This document shows positions 56,098 through 64,000 of a stretch of DNA of 64,000 bases, piece after piece. Position numbers and translations under genes: made by a program. A model generated the notes under the pieces. It did no database searches, was not told where the DNA came from, and saw nothing but the letters and a program-made list of their open reading frames with translations. The number at the start of each line of letters is the position of its first letter. Position 1 is the stretch's first letter. Where the stretch lies: positions 806,001 through 870,000 of the forward strand of contig NZ_KI629782.1 in NCBI RefSeq assembly GCF_000503775.1, given 5' to 3'. The stretch is from Brevibacillus panacihumi W25 (GTDB taxonomy: Bacteria > Bacillota > Bacilli > Brevibacillales > Brevibacillaceae).

Positions 56098-56386
56098 ACC
56101 GTGCGCATACCCTTTCGGAGAAAAATGTCGATACTTTATTATACTAGATTTGGAAGATATGAAGTATGGTAGAATACGGCTATTCCCTTCAATCTTAATG
56201 GCAAGCTCCATTGGTATACGGAATACTTGCCGTACAAGGCTCTCAAGTATCGGTATTAACTCCAGAAGAAGCAGAAAACCGGCCCCCTCGGACCGGCTGA
56301 TTCAGGCTCCATATAGCTCGGCCCACCTCACCGCACAAACCGCCCGCTGCACACAAAACGCGCTGCTTCCTGACGTCGGTTCGTGT
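56098..56386. other. Intergenic boundary region between jetA and split sigK
   Basis: Holds the jetA promoter region, repeat copy B (56267-56343) and, at its right edge, the presumed recombination junction with sigK. No ORF supported. Confidence 0.5.
56267..56343 (+). repeat. Interspersed repeat, copy B
   Basis: Second copy of the element at 48364-48436, in direct orientation. The two copies bracket the RelBE pair, the structured element and the whole Wadjet operon (about 7.9 kb). Confidence 0.7.
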
Positions 56387-56401
56387 TCACAACGTGTTCA
56401 C
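56382..56401. repeat. Candidate attachment junction in sigK
   Basis: CGTGTTCAC occurs twice in tandem (56382-56390 and 56393-56401) exactly where sigK homology ends. Plausible crossover or recombinase-binding site; unproved without the left junction. Confidence 0.4.
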
Positions 56402-56596
56402 GATGTGAGCCACTAACCGAAGATTGTGTTCGATCAGCTTGTTGCGGGCATAGGGATCTCCCTTGGCCATCAGCCGGAGATACTTTTCTTCTTCCGTGTC
56501 AGGAAGCGGCTGAGGGAATGCATTGTTTTTGACATAAGCCACAAACATCAGAAGTTCTTTAAAAACCAACGAGAGTGCTGCTAAAATGCTGGACAT
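56387..56596 (-). CDS. sigK: 5' part of sporulation sigma factor sigK, interrupted
   Basis: The ATG (SD GGAGGTGG) opens a frame starting [19 protein letters not shown] and containing [33 protein letters not shown] and VAHIV, the N-terminus of SigK including its pro-sequence. In complete SigK, VAHIV is followed by KKF and conserved regions 2-4. Here the frame reads NTL and stops. The promoter side and the first 66 codons are undamaged, so this looks like a gene split by an insertion, as by the skin element of B. subtilis, not a decayed copy. The remainder is not in the window. Confidence 0.85.
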   Translation of the reverse strand: MSSILAALSLVFKELLMFVAYVKNNAFPQPLPDTEEEKYLRLMAKGDPYARNKLIEHNLRLVAHIVNTL

Positions 56597-56705
56597 GGCT
56601 GCCACCTCCACGTCAGGAATTGCGTTCTCCTAACCTTATGTGGGCAATCGCCTATTTGTGCATGTACAGCAGAAAGGACAATCTGATGATTGCGTTACTT
56701 ATTCA

Positions 56706-58418
56706 TTATTCATGCAAAAAATCAACCAGCGCCTGCTGAAGCGTTCCTTTGGTAATAACTGACTTTTCAAACGAAATACCGCTTCGGATAATCTGCTTGA
56801 CCACTTCAGGCCGCAATCCTGTGACTACAGCTTTGCACCCCATCATCGTCATCCCATTGAGCAAGCCCATAAGCTGATTGAGGATAGAGGTCTCCATACT
56901 GGAAATTCCCGACAAATCCAAGATCAGCACTTCAATCCGCATCTCGCCAATATGGTTGATGACCTTCTCCTCTATGATTGCAGCACGTTCCTTGTCAATA
57001 GTCCCAATTAATGGAAGAATGCAAACATTTGCAGTGAGGGGAATAATGGGAACGGACAGATTGTTTACCATTTCCCTTTGCGATTGAATCAATTGGTCTT
57101 TACACTCTGTATAACTGATGAAAAAGTGATTCAGGAACTGATCCATCATATGGTTGAATCTTCTCTCCAACTCGAAGAACTGTTCCCGACTGCTCTGAGC
57201 CCCAACGGAATGCAATCGATCATAATTATATAAAAAGTCCCACAGCACTCTTCGCACTGTTTGCACCCATTCCAAAGCGAGTGTCAGAGAGTACTTCGCC
57301 CACGCAACTCCTTCTTTCCTGGCAAAGGAAATCATCTCATGCTCTCGGCCGTCAACGATATACAGCACCAGCTTGTGGGCATTGGACAACAAGTCGATAT
57401 TGCCTACCCTCTGAATCTCATTGATTTTTTCATTGACATTGACTGCCTCAGCCAACAAGCGTTTCTCAAATACGTCTTGATTTCGGAGCAAGAAATGTCT
57501 GATATCTTCACCTTGTGCATACTCCACATTCAAATTGATCACTCCACGAGTTGGCGTATTGGTCATTTTGGGCAATTTGATATGAAAAGTAGTTCCCTCG
57601 CCTGGTACACTATGTACATCAATCTTTCCTTGGTGTTCATAAATCACGGAAAAGACCTGCGTAAGCCCCATTCCAGTGCCTTCGGGCTTGGTTGTGTAGA
57701 ATGGAGTACCCAACATCTTTAATTTTTCTGGCGGGATGCCAACACCAGTATCTTTGATAGAAATATGGATTTCTTCATCTGTCGCGTAATGCTGCACAAA
57801 TATCGTGCCTTTTTGTGGTATGGCCTCAAACGCATTTTTCAACAGGTTGAACAACGCCTTCTTCAGTTGATTTCGCTTCCCATATATAGGAGTCTCTGTA
57901 TCAAGAAGATTTCGCTGTATTTCCACCCGGTAGATCTGGTCTTGGAAGAGCGTAAATAATACTTCGAGTTCAACCGCCAGTTTGATCGGTTGATAAGGTT
58001 CATCTTCAGCATCAGGCTTTGACACATGCAATAAATTTTCCAATGTTGCAAGCGCATTATTTAATTCCGATTGTGCAATGTCCAGGTATTCATCGGTGGG
58101 GCTTTCCTTCAAAAGCTGAAGAAATCCCTTCACAGCAGTCAACGGATTTTTCACCTCATGTGCGATGCCTGCCGCAATCTGACCCACTGATGCCAATTGA
58201 TTCAGATGAAACTCGTTGATCGCCTTGTAATCCTTTGTGGACACATTCACCCACTCCATCCCTTCATCGTTGTTGAAAAAAAAGTAAAATACTAATGTAC
58301 ATTTCTCTACTGTCACTATATTTCCTTTTTCTTCTTCGGTTTTTGCACAGAATGATGATTTGTGTATTCCCGTGTTACATATGATCAAACTCGATGCGGA
58401 AGGCAGGTTGTCCGGCAA
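56706..58418 (-). CDS. Sensor histidine kinase with C-terminal STAS domain
   Basis: Up to 570 residues. HisKA H-box VGQIAAGIAHEVKNPLTAVK (about 85-105), N-box KKALFNLLKNAFEA, G1 DTGVGIP and G2 GTGMGLTQV are intact, as in sporulation kinases of the Kin family. A middle RsbR-like helical region (about 290-440) precedes a STAS domain (about 450-560, LILDLSGISSMETSIL). No transmembrane segment, so cytoplasmic. The start is uncertain: the TTG used has no clear SD. Adjacent to sigK, which is compatible with a sporulation or stress role. Confidence 0.85.
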   Translation of the reverse strand: MPDNLPSASSLIICNTGIHKSSFCAKTEEEKGNIVTVEKCTLVFYFFFNNDEGMEWVNVSTKDYKAINEFHLNQLASVGQIAAGIAHEVKNPLTAVKGFLQLLKESPTDEYLDIAQSELNNALATLENLLHVSKPDAEDEPYQPIKLAVELEVLFTLFQDQIYRVEIQRNLLDTETPIYGKRNQLKKALFNLLKNAFEAIPQKGTIFVQHYATDEEIHISIKDTGVGIPPEKLKMLGTPFYTTKPEGTGMGLTQVFSVIYEHQGKIDVHSVPGEGTTFHIKLPKMTNTPTRGVINLNVEYAQGEDIRHFLLRNQDVFEKRLLAEAVNVNEKINEIQRVGNIDLLSNAHKLVLYIVDGREHEMISFARKEGVAWAKYSLTLALEWVQTVRRVLWDFLYNYDRLHSVGAQSSREQFFELERRFNHMMDQFLNHFFISYTECKDQLIQSQREMVNNLSVPIIPLTANVCILPLIGTIDKERAAIIEEKVINHIGEMRIEVLILDLSGISSMETSILNQLMGLLNGMTMMGCKAVVTGLRPEVVKQIIRSGISFEKSVITKGTLQQALVDFLHE

Positions 58419-58457
58419 ATAGATGTTTACGCAGCTCTCGGCCGGTCTGCTGATCTT

Positions 58458-59360
58458 TTACACATCCATTGGCACTTTCGATACGGGCAGTTTTGCTTTT
58501 TTACCCGTTAAAAATACGCCTCCCACGATCAGGATGGTGCCAGCAAGCAAATTCCAGGTGATCTCTTCGTTCAAGAACAGATACCCCCACAAAATGGCAC
58601 TTGCGGGTATTAAATACGTGACCAGGGAAGCAATCTCTGGTCCGCCTTTTTGCACCAGATAATAATACAGAATATAGGCGATCCCCGAACCCATCACGCC
58701 GATGCCTAATACCGCTCCGATCGAGCTTGGTTCAGCGAGCGGAGCAAAGGAGAAGGATTCCCATGCAAATGCGAGGATTCCGCTTCCCACCATCGTGCTC
58801 AAGAGAGTCCCAAAGGTAATCTGATACATCGACAAGTTGCCCGGCAGGCGTTTGGATAATTGCGTTCCAATCGCATAGCAGCAAGTAGCAAGCAACATAC
58901 AGATAAATCCGATGGCATCTACAGAGACCAGGGAAACCGGATTTATGTCCAGCAATACGACGATACCCAGGAAGGCAATCAGCATACCGAACCATTGCAT
59001 ACGCCCTGAGACCGCCTTGAAAAAGAGTATCCCGATCGTCAGCGTCCAAAGCGGCGTGGTCGCGTTCAGGACAGACGCCATGCTGCTCGTCAATCTCGTT
59101 TCGCTAAAAGCGATGAAGGCCCATGGAATGGCCGTATTGATCAAAGCCATCGTGACCATCGGAATCCAGGCAATTTGCTTGAGACCAAACGGCTTTTTCA
59201 GAAGAAGCATCACGATGACGATGGTGATGAAACCAAAAAAAGACCGCAGGAAAGCAATACTCCACGGCCCAAAATCAGGCAATAAAATTTTTACGAAATA
59301 GAATGACCCACCCCATATCAGGCTGAGAAGTGCGAGAACAAGAAACAGTGTACGCGTCAC
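58458..59360 (-). CDS. EamA-family (DMT) transporter
   Basis: About 300 residues, ten predicted membrane helices in two EamA repeats: SLIWGGSFYFVKILLPDFGP and IAFLRSFFGFITIV at the start, VLNATTPLWTLTIG mid-way, and PASAILWGYLFLNEEIT in the second repeat. Drug/metabolite exporter of unknown substrate. GTG start chosen for SD TAGGGG; a TTG seven codons upstream is possible. Confidence 0.9.
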   Translation of the reverse strand: MTRTLFLVLALLSLIWGGSFYFVKILLPDFGPWSIAFLRSFFGFITIVIVMLLLKKPFGLKQIAWIPMVTMALINTAIPWAFIAFSETRLTSSMASVLNATTPLWTLTIGILFFKAVSGRMQWFGMLIAFLGIVVLLDINPVSLVSVDAIGFICMLLATCCYAIGTQLSKRLPGNLSMYQITFGTLLSTMVGSGILAFAWESFSFAPLAEPSSIGAVLGIGVMGSGIAYILYYYLVQKGGPEIASLVTYLIPASAILWGYLFLNEEITWNLLAGTILIVGGVFLTGKKAKLPVSKVPMDV

Positions 59361-59490
59361 ACATACCCCTACTTTCCGCAAGTTGAATAGCCGACTGACT
59401 CATGCAAGTATTCTATCAGGTGTTCGCCTCCTTGACCATCGAAGTGTGAACCTTTTGAATAGAAAAGCAAGTATGTGAAATTTGGCACAT

Positions 59491-59524
59491 AAAAAACCAG
59501 CCTTTTTATCAAAGAAATGGCTGG
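59491..59524 (-). terminator. Terminator after GNAT gene
   Basis: Stem CCAGCC / GGCTGG followed on the minus strand by a run of T. Confidence 0.8.
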
Positions 59525-59542
59525 TTCAATCCGGTCTGCTGT

Positions 59543-60115
59543 TTACGGTACAAGTACAGGAACACGCTTGACCATATGATGATACAGATGCCCTGCAACC
59601 ATCAGGCTGCCGTCGGGGCGAAAACCGACCGATTCATACAGTCTGCGTGCCTTCACATTTTCCTCCTCGACCAATAATGCGACGCGGTCGTGCCCGCGAG
59701 CCTCCGCTTCCTTCTCGAAAGCATGGAGCAGAGACTTGCCCACTCCCATCCTGCGGCTATCAGGGTGGACAGCGAGGGAATCGAGATAGAATTCATCATC
59801 ACGCGCTTCCTTTACAATAACCGGAGCTTGTCCGGTACGCTGCAGCCACCCTTCCACAAAGGGACGGTCCAGCCGCTCCGTTTCGCTGCCGTGGTAGAAC
59901 AAGGCGAATCCCACTACTCGCTCCCGATTCGTCGCTACGACCACATTTTCATAGCTCAACCGATTTTGCGATTTGACAAAGTAGCTGGCAATTCTCTGAA
60001 CAGCCTCATCGTATTCCTTGGCTCCAGTCAAACTGTGTGCGATATCGAGACCGATCGCCTCCATGATGAGCGGGGCTACATCTTTTGCATCGGCAGGTAA
60101 CGCTTTGCGGATCAT
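59543..60115 (-). CDS. GNAT-family N-acetyltransferase
   Basis: 190 residues. The acetyl-CoA binding motif appears as DSLAVHPDSRRMGVGKSLLH (R-x-x-G-x-G), with RVALLVEEENVKARRLYESVGF as motif B. SD AGAGGAGG seven bases before the ATG. Substrate unknown. Single gene with its own terminator. Confidence 0.9.
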   Translation of the reverse strand: MIRKALPADAKDVAPLIMEAIGLDIAHSLTGAKEYDEAVQRIASYFVKSQNRLSYENVVVATNRERVVGFALFYHGSETERLDRPFVEGWLQRTGQAPVIVKEARDDEFYLDSLAVHPDSRRMGVGKSLLHAFEKEAEARGHDRVALLVEEENVKARRLYESVGFRPDGSLMVAGHLYHHMVKRVPVLVP

Positions 60116-60228
60116 CTGGAGTCCTCCTCTCTTGGTGTCGGTATTTCTCTTGTGCGAATCCGTCTCTTATTTTGTCATAAGCCGGTTGGCTCGTCAAAAA
60201 GGAAAAAACCACCCTGGGATCAGAGCGG

Positions 60229-61293
60229 TCAACCAATCATTTTTTCAATTGTCAGCTTTCTCTCCAGTCGCAAGTCCAGAAACTCTCCACTCCGGCGAAC
60301 CAGTGGACGCATCGGTTCGTCTTGATTGATCAAAATGACCTCTACTTCCTCACCGGTGCTTAGCCGCGCCTTGGCCCCGACGTACAACAAAGCGATATAG
60401 CGAACAAATTGGGCTACGATCTCAATATTGAGGGTACCGTTACAGGCTTCCTTCCAGAGGTGCTGTGCAGCCTCAAAAGGAGAGGTTCTGTCTTTGTATA
60501 CCCGGTCCGAACAGATGGCATCGAACATGTCGGCCACCGCCAGCACCTGGCATTCGATCGGGATGTCATCGCCTTTTCGCTGCTGCGGATAGCCAGACCC
60601 GTCAAGGCGTTCATGATGCAAGAGGGCACAGAGCGCCAATTCCTCGGAGCCGCCCTCCATGGTTCGGATCATTTCATATCCATACACGGTATGCTGGCGC
60701 ATGATGGCAAACTCTTCCTCGCTCAGCTTCCCTGGTTTTAGCAAAATTTCCTTGGGAATTCGCATCTTGCCCAGATCGTGCAAAAAGCCGGCGGTACCCA
60801 TGAACGATACCCGATCCTCGTCCCATTTGAGCAATGATGCAATCAGGGAGCACAAAATGCCGACGTTCAAGGAATGTCGGTATGTATAACTGTCTGCCCC
60901 TTCGAGGAAGTAAAGAGAACGAAACAATCCCTTCTGCTTCAAAGCATGTCCAGCTACATCACAAAAAATCTCAGAGAATTGTTCCAGCCTCGGTTTGACA
61001 TCTTGAAAAGTCTGTTCAAAAATCTCTCGTGTCTTGTCCAAGGCTTCTACATATACCGCGACAGCGGAAGCATCTGCTGTCATTTCTACAAGCTGAGACG
61101 AAATGTCTTCTCCTGTGCCTTCCGTCCAGACGTCCTGGACTTCTACCTCCCAAATACTTTGTTTTTGCAAAATATGTACATGAGTGGCAGTAATCACGGT
61201 ATCCTGTGGCAGAAGCAAGATTCCGTTTTTCGTAAACAGGTCAGAAGCCAACACTCGCCCTACCAGTGAACCGTTAACAGGCATATAAGACAT
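60229..61293 (-). CDS. HD-GYP domain phosphodiesterase
   Basis: 354 residues. The HD-GYP core (about 120-290) shows YRHSLNVGILCSLIA, GFLHDLGKMRIP (HD), HHERLDGSGYPQQ (GYP-like) and LAVADMFDAICSDRVYK, so cleavage of cyclic di-GMP is likely. The N-terminal 90 residues are a small beta-rich domain and a PilZ-like C-terminal tail (LSTGEEVEVILINQ) follows. ATG with GAGAGG eight bases upstream. Confidence 0.9.
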   Translation of the reverse strand: MSYMPVNGSLVGRVLASDLFTKNGILLLPQDTVITATHVHILQKQSIWEVEVQDVWTEGTGEDISSQLVEMTADASAVAVYVEALDKTREIFEQTFQDVKPRLEQFSEIFCDVAGHALKQKGLFRSLYFLEGADSYTYRHSLNVGILCSLIASLLKWDEDRVSFMGTAGFLHDLGKMRIPKEILLKPGKLSEEEFAIMRQHTVYGYEMIRTMEGGSEELALCALLHHERLDGSGYPQQRKGDDIPIECQVLAVADMFDAICSDRVYKDRTSPFEAAQHLWKEACNGTLNIEIVAQFVRYIALLYVGAKARLSTGEEVEVILINQDEPMRPLVRRSGEFLDLRLERKLTIEKMIG

Positions 61294-61463
61294 AGGATCA
61301 ACCTCTCAAGTCCTTTTCCTAAATTATAGAAAGAAAGGGTTCACGTGACAATGCCTTTTTTCGACAATTCTTTAACTTTCCCTATTTCCGGGACCTTCTT
61401 TTCTGCCGAATCATAGGATAAAAGGCGAATCATTTGGCGAAAGGCAAGGAGGACCGTTTTTCG

Positions 61464-61934
61464 ATGACAACGCTGTACCTTACACCAAGAGCGTGGAAAC
61501 AGATAGAAAATGCGGTACGTAAAAACCCCTCTCTGGAAACAGGAGGGGTGATGATGGGATATTCTCTCGGCGAAGATGAGTGGGTCATTGCCTATGCCAG
61601 TGATCCAGGCCCAAAAGCCATCCACCAACCGAGCTCCATTTTTTTTGATGACGAGTATTTGCGCAAGATAGTCCGCAAATTAAACCGAAGCAGGCGCTGG
61701 CAGTATCTTGGAGATTGGCACAGCCATACAATCCGTCGTTTGTCACCGAGCAAGGGCGACAAGCGGACGATTTGGTCCAAAGCGATTCAATCCAAGTATA
61801 TGTCCGCCTCTCCGCTCATGCTGATCGTCGGGCTGAACAAACAGAATCAGCTGCAGGCGAGAGGGTTTATTCTGGGGAATTCCCTGCGCGAGGTCGGGAA
61901 GATCGAGTTGTTTGATCGGAAAGTTCATCGATAG
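61464..61934 (+). CDS. JAMM/Mov34-type metalloprotease-like protein
   Basis: 156 residues from the ATG after AAGGAGG (an upstream TTG would add ten). JAMM motif complete: Glu in ETGGVMMG and WHSHTIRRLSPSKGD (HxH, seven residues, S, two, D), so a zinc isopeptidase or deubiquitinase-fold hydrolase. Its 3' end overlaps the convergent PBP gene by 68 bases. Confidence 0.85.
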   Translation: MTTLYLTPRAWKQIENAVRKNPSLETGGVMMGYSLGEDEWVIAYASDPGPKAIHQPSSIFFDDEYLRKIVRKLNRSRRWQYLGDWHSHTIRRLSPSKGDKRTIWSKAIQSKYMSASPLMLIVGLNKQNQLQARGFILGNSLREVGKIELFDRKVHR

Positions 61935-63696
61935 CCAAGCGAAACATCTCCATTGCCTGATTTTGCCCCCAGCTCGGCCTATTTTCGGCGACAGCGCTGA
62001 TGGCATACAGCGGTTCATCGTAGGGGGCGTAACCCACGAACCAGTAATGGTTGGCAGATGAGCCTGCCCCCCCTGTCTGTGCCGTTCCGCTTTTTCCCGC
62101 AATCTGCCAGACTGAATCGTTCAGCATTTTTCCCGTTCCGTCGGTGACGACCTTGCGCATCATTTTGCGCAGCTTGCTTGCTGTAACGTAATCGATGCCC
62201 GGCTGTCCCAGATCTTGAACCGGAAAACGGAAAAAGGACTGTCCGTTTTTATAAGAGATTTGATTGACAAGCCGTACTTGGACAGGCTGACCGCCGCGCA
62301 AGATCGTGACCATCAGATTTGCCGCCTGCAATGGGGTTACGCGGACATCCCGCTGACCGATAGCGGTCTGAATCAGAACGCCTTCATCCTGTGCTGAGGC
62401 TTCTTTAGCAAAAATGCTGCCTCGCTCTTCCCCATCGATTTGCTTAAATCCATCCAGCTTGAACAAGTGAGCGGTCGTATGGCCGACAGGAACGGACAAG
62501 CCCAGACGCAGAGCGTACTCCTCCAGCTTCTTCGCGCCTACCCGTTTGGCAATTTCGGCAAAGGCGATATTGCAGGACTGGGCATACGCCTCTTCCATCG
62601 TAAGGGTCCCATGTCCTTCTTTCTTCCAACAAGAGAAATGATACCTGCCGTAATCCCCTGTACAGGTAAAACGGTCTGTCGGAAGCACCACTCCTTCTCC
62701 AAGTGCTGCTGCAGCTACAACTGTCTTGAAGACGGAGCCAGGGGGCAGTTGCTTGACCGCGCGATTTTGCCACTCTCTTGACTGTGCGTTTACCTTGGTC
62801 TGATCATAGGCTGGCCGGCTCACCATCGCAAGAATGTCGCCGTTTTTGACATCGAGCACGACCAAGGAGCCTTCATGCAGCCCCACTTGATCTGCGACAC
62901 GTTCCATCCTGCGTTGAATCTCGACGTCTAATGTCGTCGTGAGGGAAAGCGGATAGTATTCGTTTTCCTGCTTGCTGTAACGGATGTCAAGACCCCGCAG
63001 CGGCCTGCCTTGTCCATCCACATAATAGGAGAGGACAGAAGGCTCCACTCCCTGCAAGAAGCGGTCGAAGCTGCGCTCCAGTCCAGACGCTCCGATCGTG
63101 CTTTCCTGATTCATCTTGCCGCTGGCTACTTCCTCTGGATAGAGGGTTTGGACCAGGCTGGGGTTTTGGTGAATATAGCCGATCAGATGCTTCGCTACTT
63201 CATCTTGACGGTAACGCTCCGTCACTTTCAGAGCGACGACGCCAGGTATCGCCAGGCTGTTCACCTCGCTGCTCTGCTGTTCAGTCAGAACGATAAGCTT
63301 GCCAGCTGGATTGCGCAGCAGGACAGGCGCCTTGGCCTTCTCCATCGTCGCAGTCAGGTGGTCCGGGGGTTGTCCTACGATCTTAGCAAGCTGTTTGATC
63401 CCGTCCGTCCCTTGCAGACTGCCGCGTGCAAGGGGAAAAAGGATCAATGCCAGATGCTCGCTCCCTGTAAACGCATAGCCATGGCGATCCAGAATATCGC
63501 CACGACCGCTGTGCAGGACAATGCTTTGCTGCCTTTGCTTGACAGCTCCTTTTACCAGATCGACGCCTCTGCGGGAAAAATGATGCGGAGCCCCCAGTTG
63601 AATCCACCAAAGACGGGCGAGCAATCCAATCCAGACAATTGTCATGAAAAAGAGCACCAGAAAATGGCGTCGTTTGATACGTTGTTCCAGTTGCAT
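61867..63696 (-). CDS. Class B penicillin-binding protein (PbpI/YrrR-like)
   Basis: 609 residues from the ATG with SD GGAGGGGGG. An N-terminal membrane anchor (about 12-32, FLVLFFMTIVWIGLLARLW), a dimerisation domain, and a transpeptidase domain with PPGSVFKTV (SxxK), QSCNIAF (SxN) and GKSGTAQTGG (KSG). D,D-transpeptidase making peptide cross-links. Its location beside udk resembles pbpI (yrrR) of B. subtilis, a forespore gene. 122 bases separate it from udk, with a terminator between. Confidence 0.9.
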   Translation of the reverse strand: MQLEQRIKRRHFLVLFFMTIVWIGLLARLWWIQLGAPHHFSRRGVDLVKGAVKQRQQSIVLHSGRGDILDRHGYAFTGSEHLALILFPLARGSLQGTDGIKQLAKIVGQPPDHLTATMEKAKAPVLLRNPAGKLIVLTEQQSSEVNSLAIPGVVALKVTERYRQDEVAKHLIGYIHQNPSLVQTLYPEEVASGKMNQESTIGASGLERSFDRFLQGVEPSVLSYYVDGQGRPLRGLDIRYSKQENEYYPLSLTTTLDVEIQRRMERVADQVGLHEGSLVVLDVKNGDILAMVSRPAYDQTKVNAQSREWQNRAVKQLPPGSVFKTVVAAAALGEGVVLPTDRFTCTGDYGRYHFSCWKKEGHGTLTMEEAYAQSCNIAFAEIAKRVGAKKLEEYALRLGLSVPVGHTTAHLFKLDGFKQIDGEERGSIFAKEASAQDEGVLIQTAIGQRDVRVTPLQAANLMVTILRGGQPVQVRLVNQISYKNGQSFFRFPVQDLGQPGIDYVTASKLRKMMRKVVTDGTGKMLNDSVWQIAGKSGTAQTGGAGSSANHYWFVGYAPYDEPLYAISAVAENRPSWGQNQAMEMFRLAIDELSDQTTRSSRPRAGNSPE

Positions 63697-63777
63697 ACCA
63701 GGTCCCCCCTCCAGCTCTCTTTCTTCCAAGTATTGACGGATTCCATTGAGCGGAAACGGGCATGTGTTGCGGATCAT

Positions 63778-63804
63778 ACAAAAAACACGCCGTAGGGGCG
63801 TGTT
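63778..63804 (-). terminator. Terminator after udk
   Basis: Perfect stem AACACGCC / GGCGTGTT with a five-base loop, followed on the minus strand by T-rich sequence. Confidence 0.85.
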
Positions 63805-63817
63805 TCCTTGTTGGTGC

Positions 63818-64000
<183 letters not shown>

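Noticed and set aside
60465..60889. Plus-strand ORFs opposite HD-GYP
   Set aside because: No SD, poor composition, and fully antisense to a well-supported gene.

Overview
Organism and setting. The window comes from a spore-forming, low-to-mid GC Bacillota chromosome, most likely Paenibacillaceae (Brevibacillus or a close relative). This rests on a sigK-type sporulation sigma factor fragment, a kinase+STAS sensor, and a class B penicillin-binding protein next to udk, all with strong Shine-Dalgarno (SD) sites. It divides into a defence island (1 to about 56.39 kb) and ordinary chromosome (about 56.39 to 64 kb). The border falls inside sigK: only codons 1 to about 66 are present, on the minus strand, and the frame then runs into foreign sequence. 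The simplest reading is a skin-like sigK-intervening element whose right end is here and whose left end, with the 3' part of sigK, lies beyond position 1.

Layout. (a) 0-3.7 kb: three consecutive intact tyrosine recombinases on the plus strand (recombinase-in-trio type). (b) 4.0-13.9 kb, minus strand: two tandem DUF1998 (MrfA-like) helicases, a RelA/SpoT-type HD hydrolase, McrB and McrC. (c) 14.4-37 kb, minus strand: a BREX type 3 set (brxF, brxC, pglXI, pglZ, brxA-like, SNF2 helicase brxHII) followed by an OLD-family nuclease and preceded by a WYL regulator with an AddB-like/AddA-like nuclease-helicase pair. (d) 37-39.7 kb: HIRAN protein, Fic protein, YhaM-like exonuclease. (e) 39.7-42.2 kb: a complete IS66-family element with 8-bp target duplications. 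(f) 42.4-43.4 kb: a zeta-toxin-like kinase with a small overlapping gene on each side. (g) 43.5-48.3 kb: a coupled cluster of pRiA4b ORF-3-like, UPF0158, two small unknown genes and a SWIM zinc-finger protein, plus two small upstream genes. (h) 48.5-49.0 kb: a RelBE-type toxin-antitoxin pair. (i) 49.3-56.1 kb: a complete Wadjet system (jetABCD). (j) 56.4-64 kb: sigK 5' part, sensor kinase, EamA transporter, GNAT, HD-GYP, JAMM protease-like protein, PBP, udk 3' end.

How it works together. Four promoters share an unusual 48-bp architecture: AGAACRTATAYTC, two bases, TGACA, six bases, TGTC, then a -10 hexamer always beginning 16 bases after the start of TGTC, with no recognisable -35. They precede brxF, the DUF1998/HD/McrBC operon, the HIRAN gene and (before IS66 inserted) the YhaM-like gene. 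This points to one activator or one stress signal co-ordinating four separate loci of the island. The WYL protein encoded in the island is a candidate regulator, and the motif also partly resembles a Gram-positive LexA box. BREX, McrBC, OLD and the helicase/nuclease pairs would act on phage DNA and Wadjet on plasmids; the toxin-antitoxin modules may stabilise the element.
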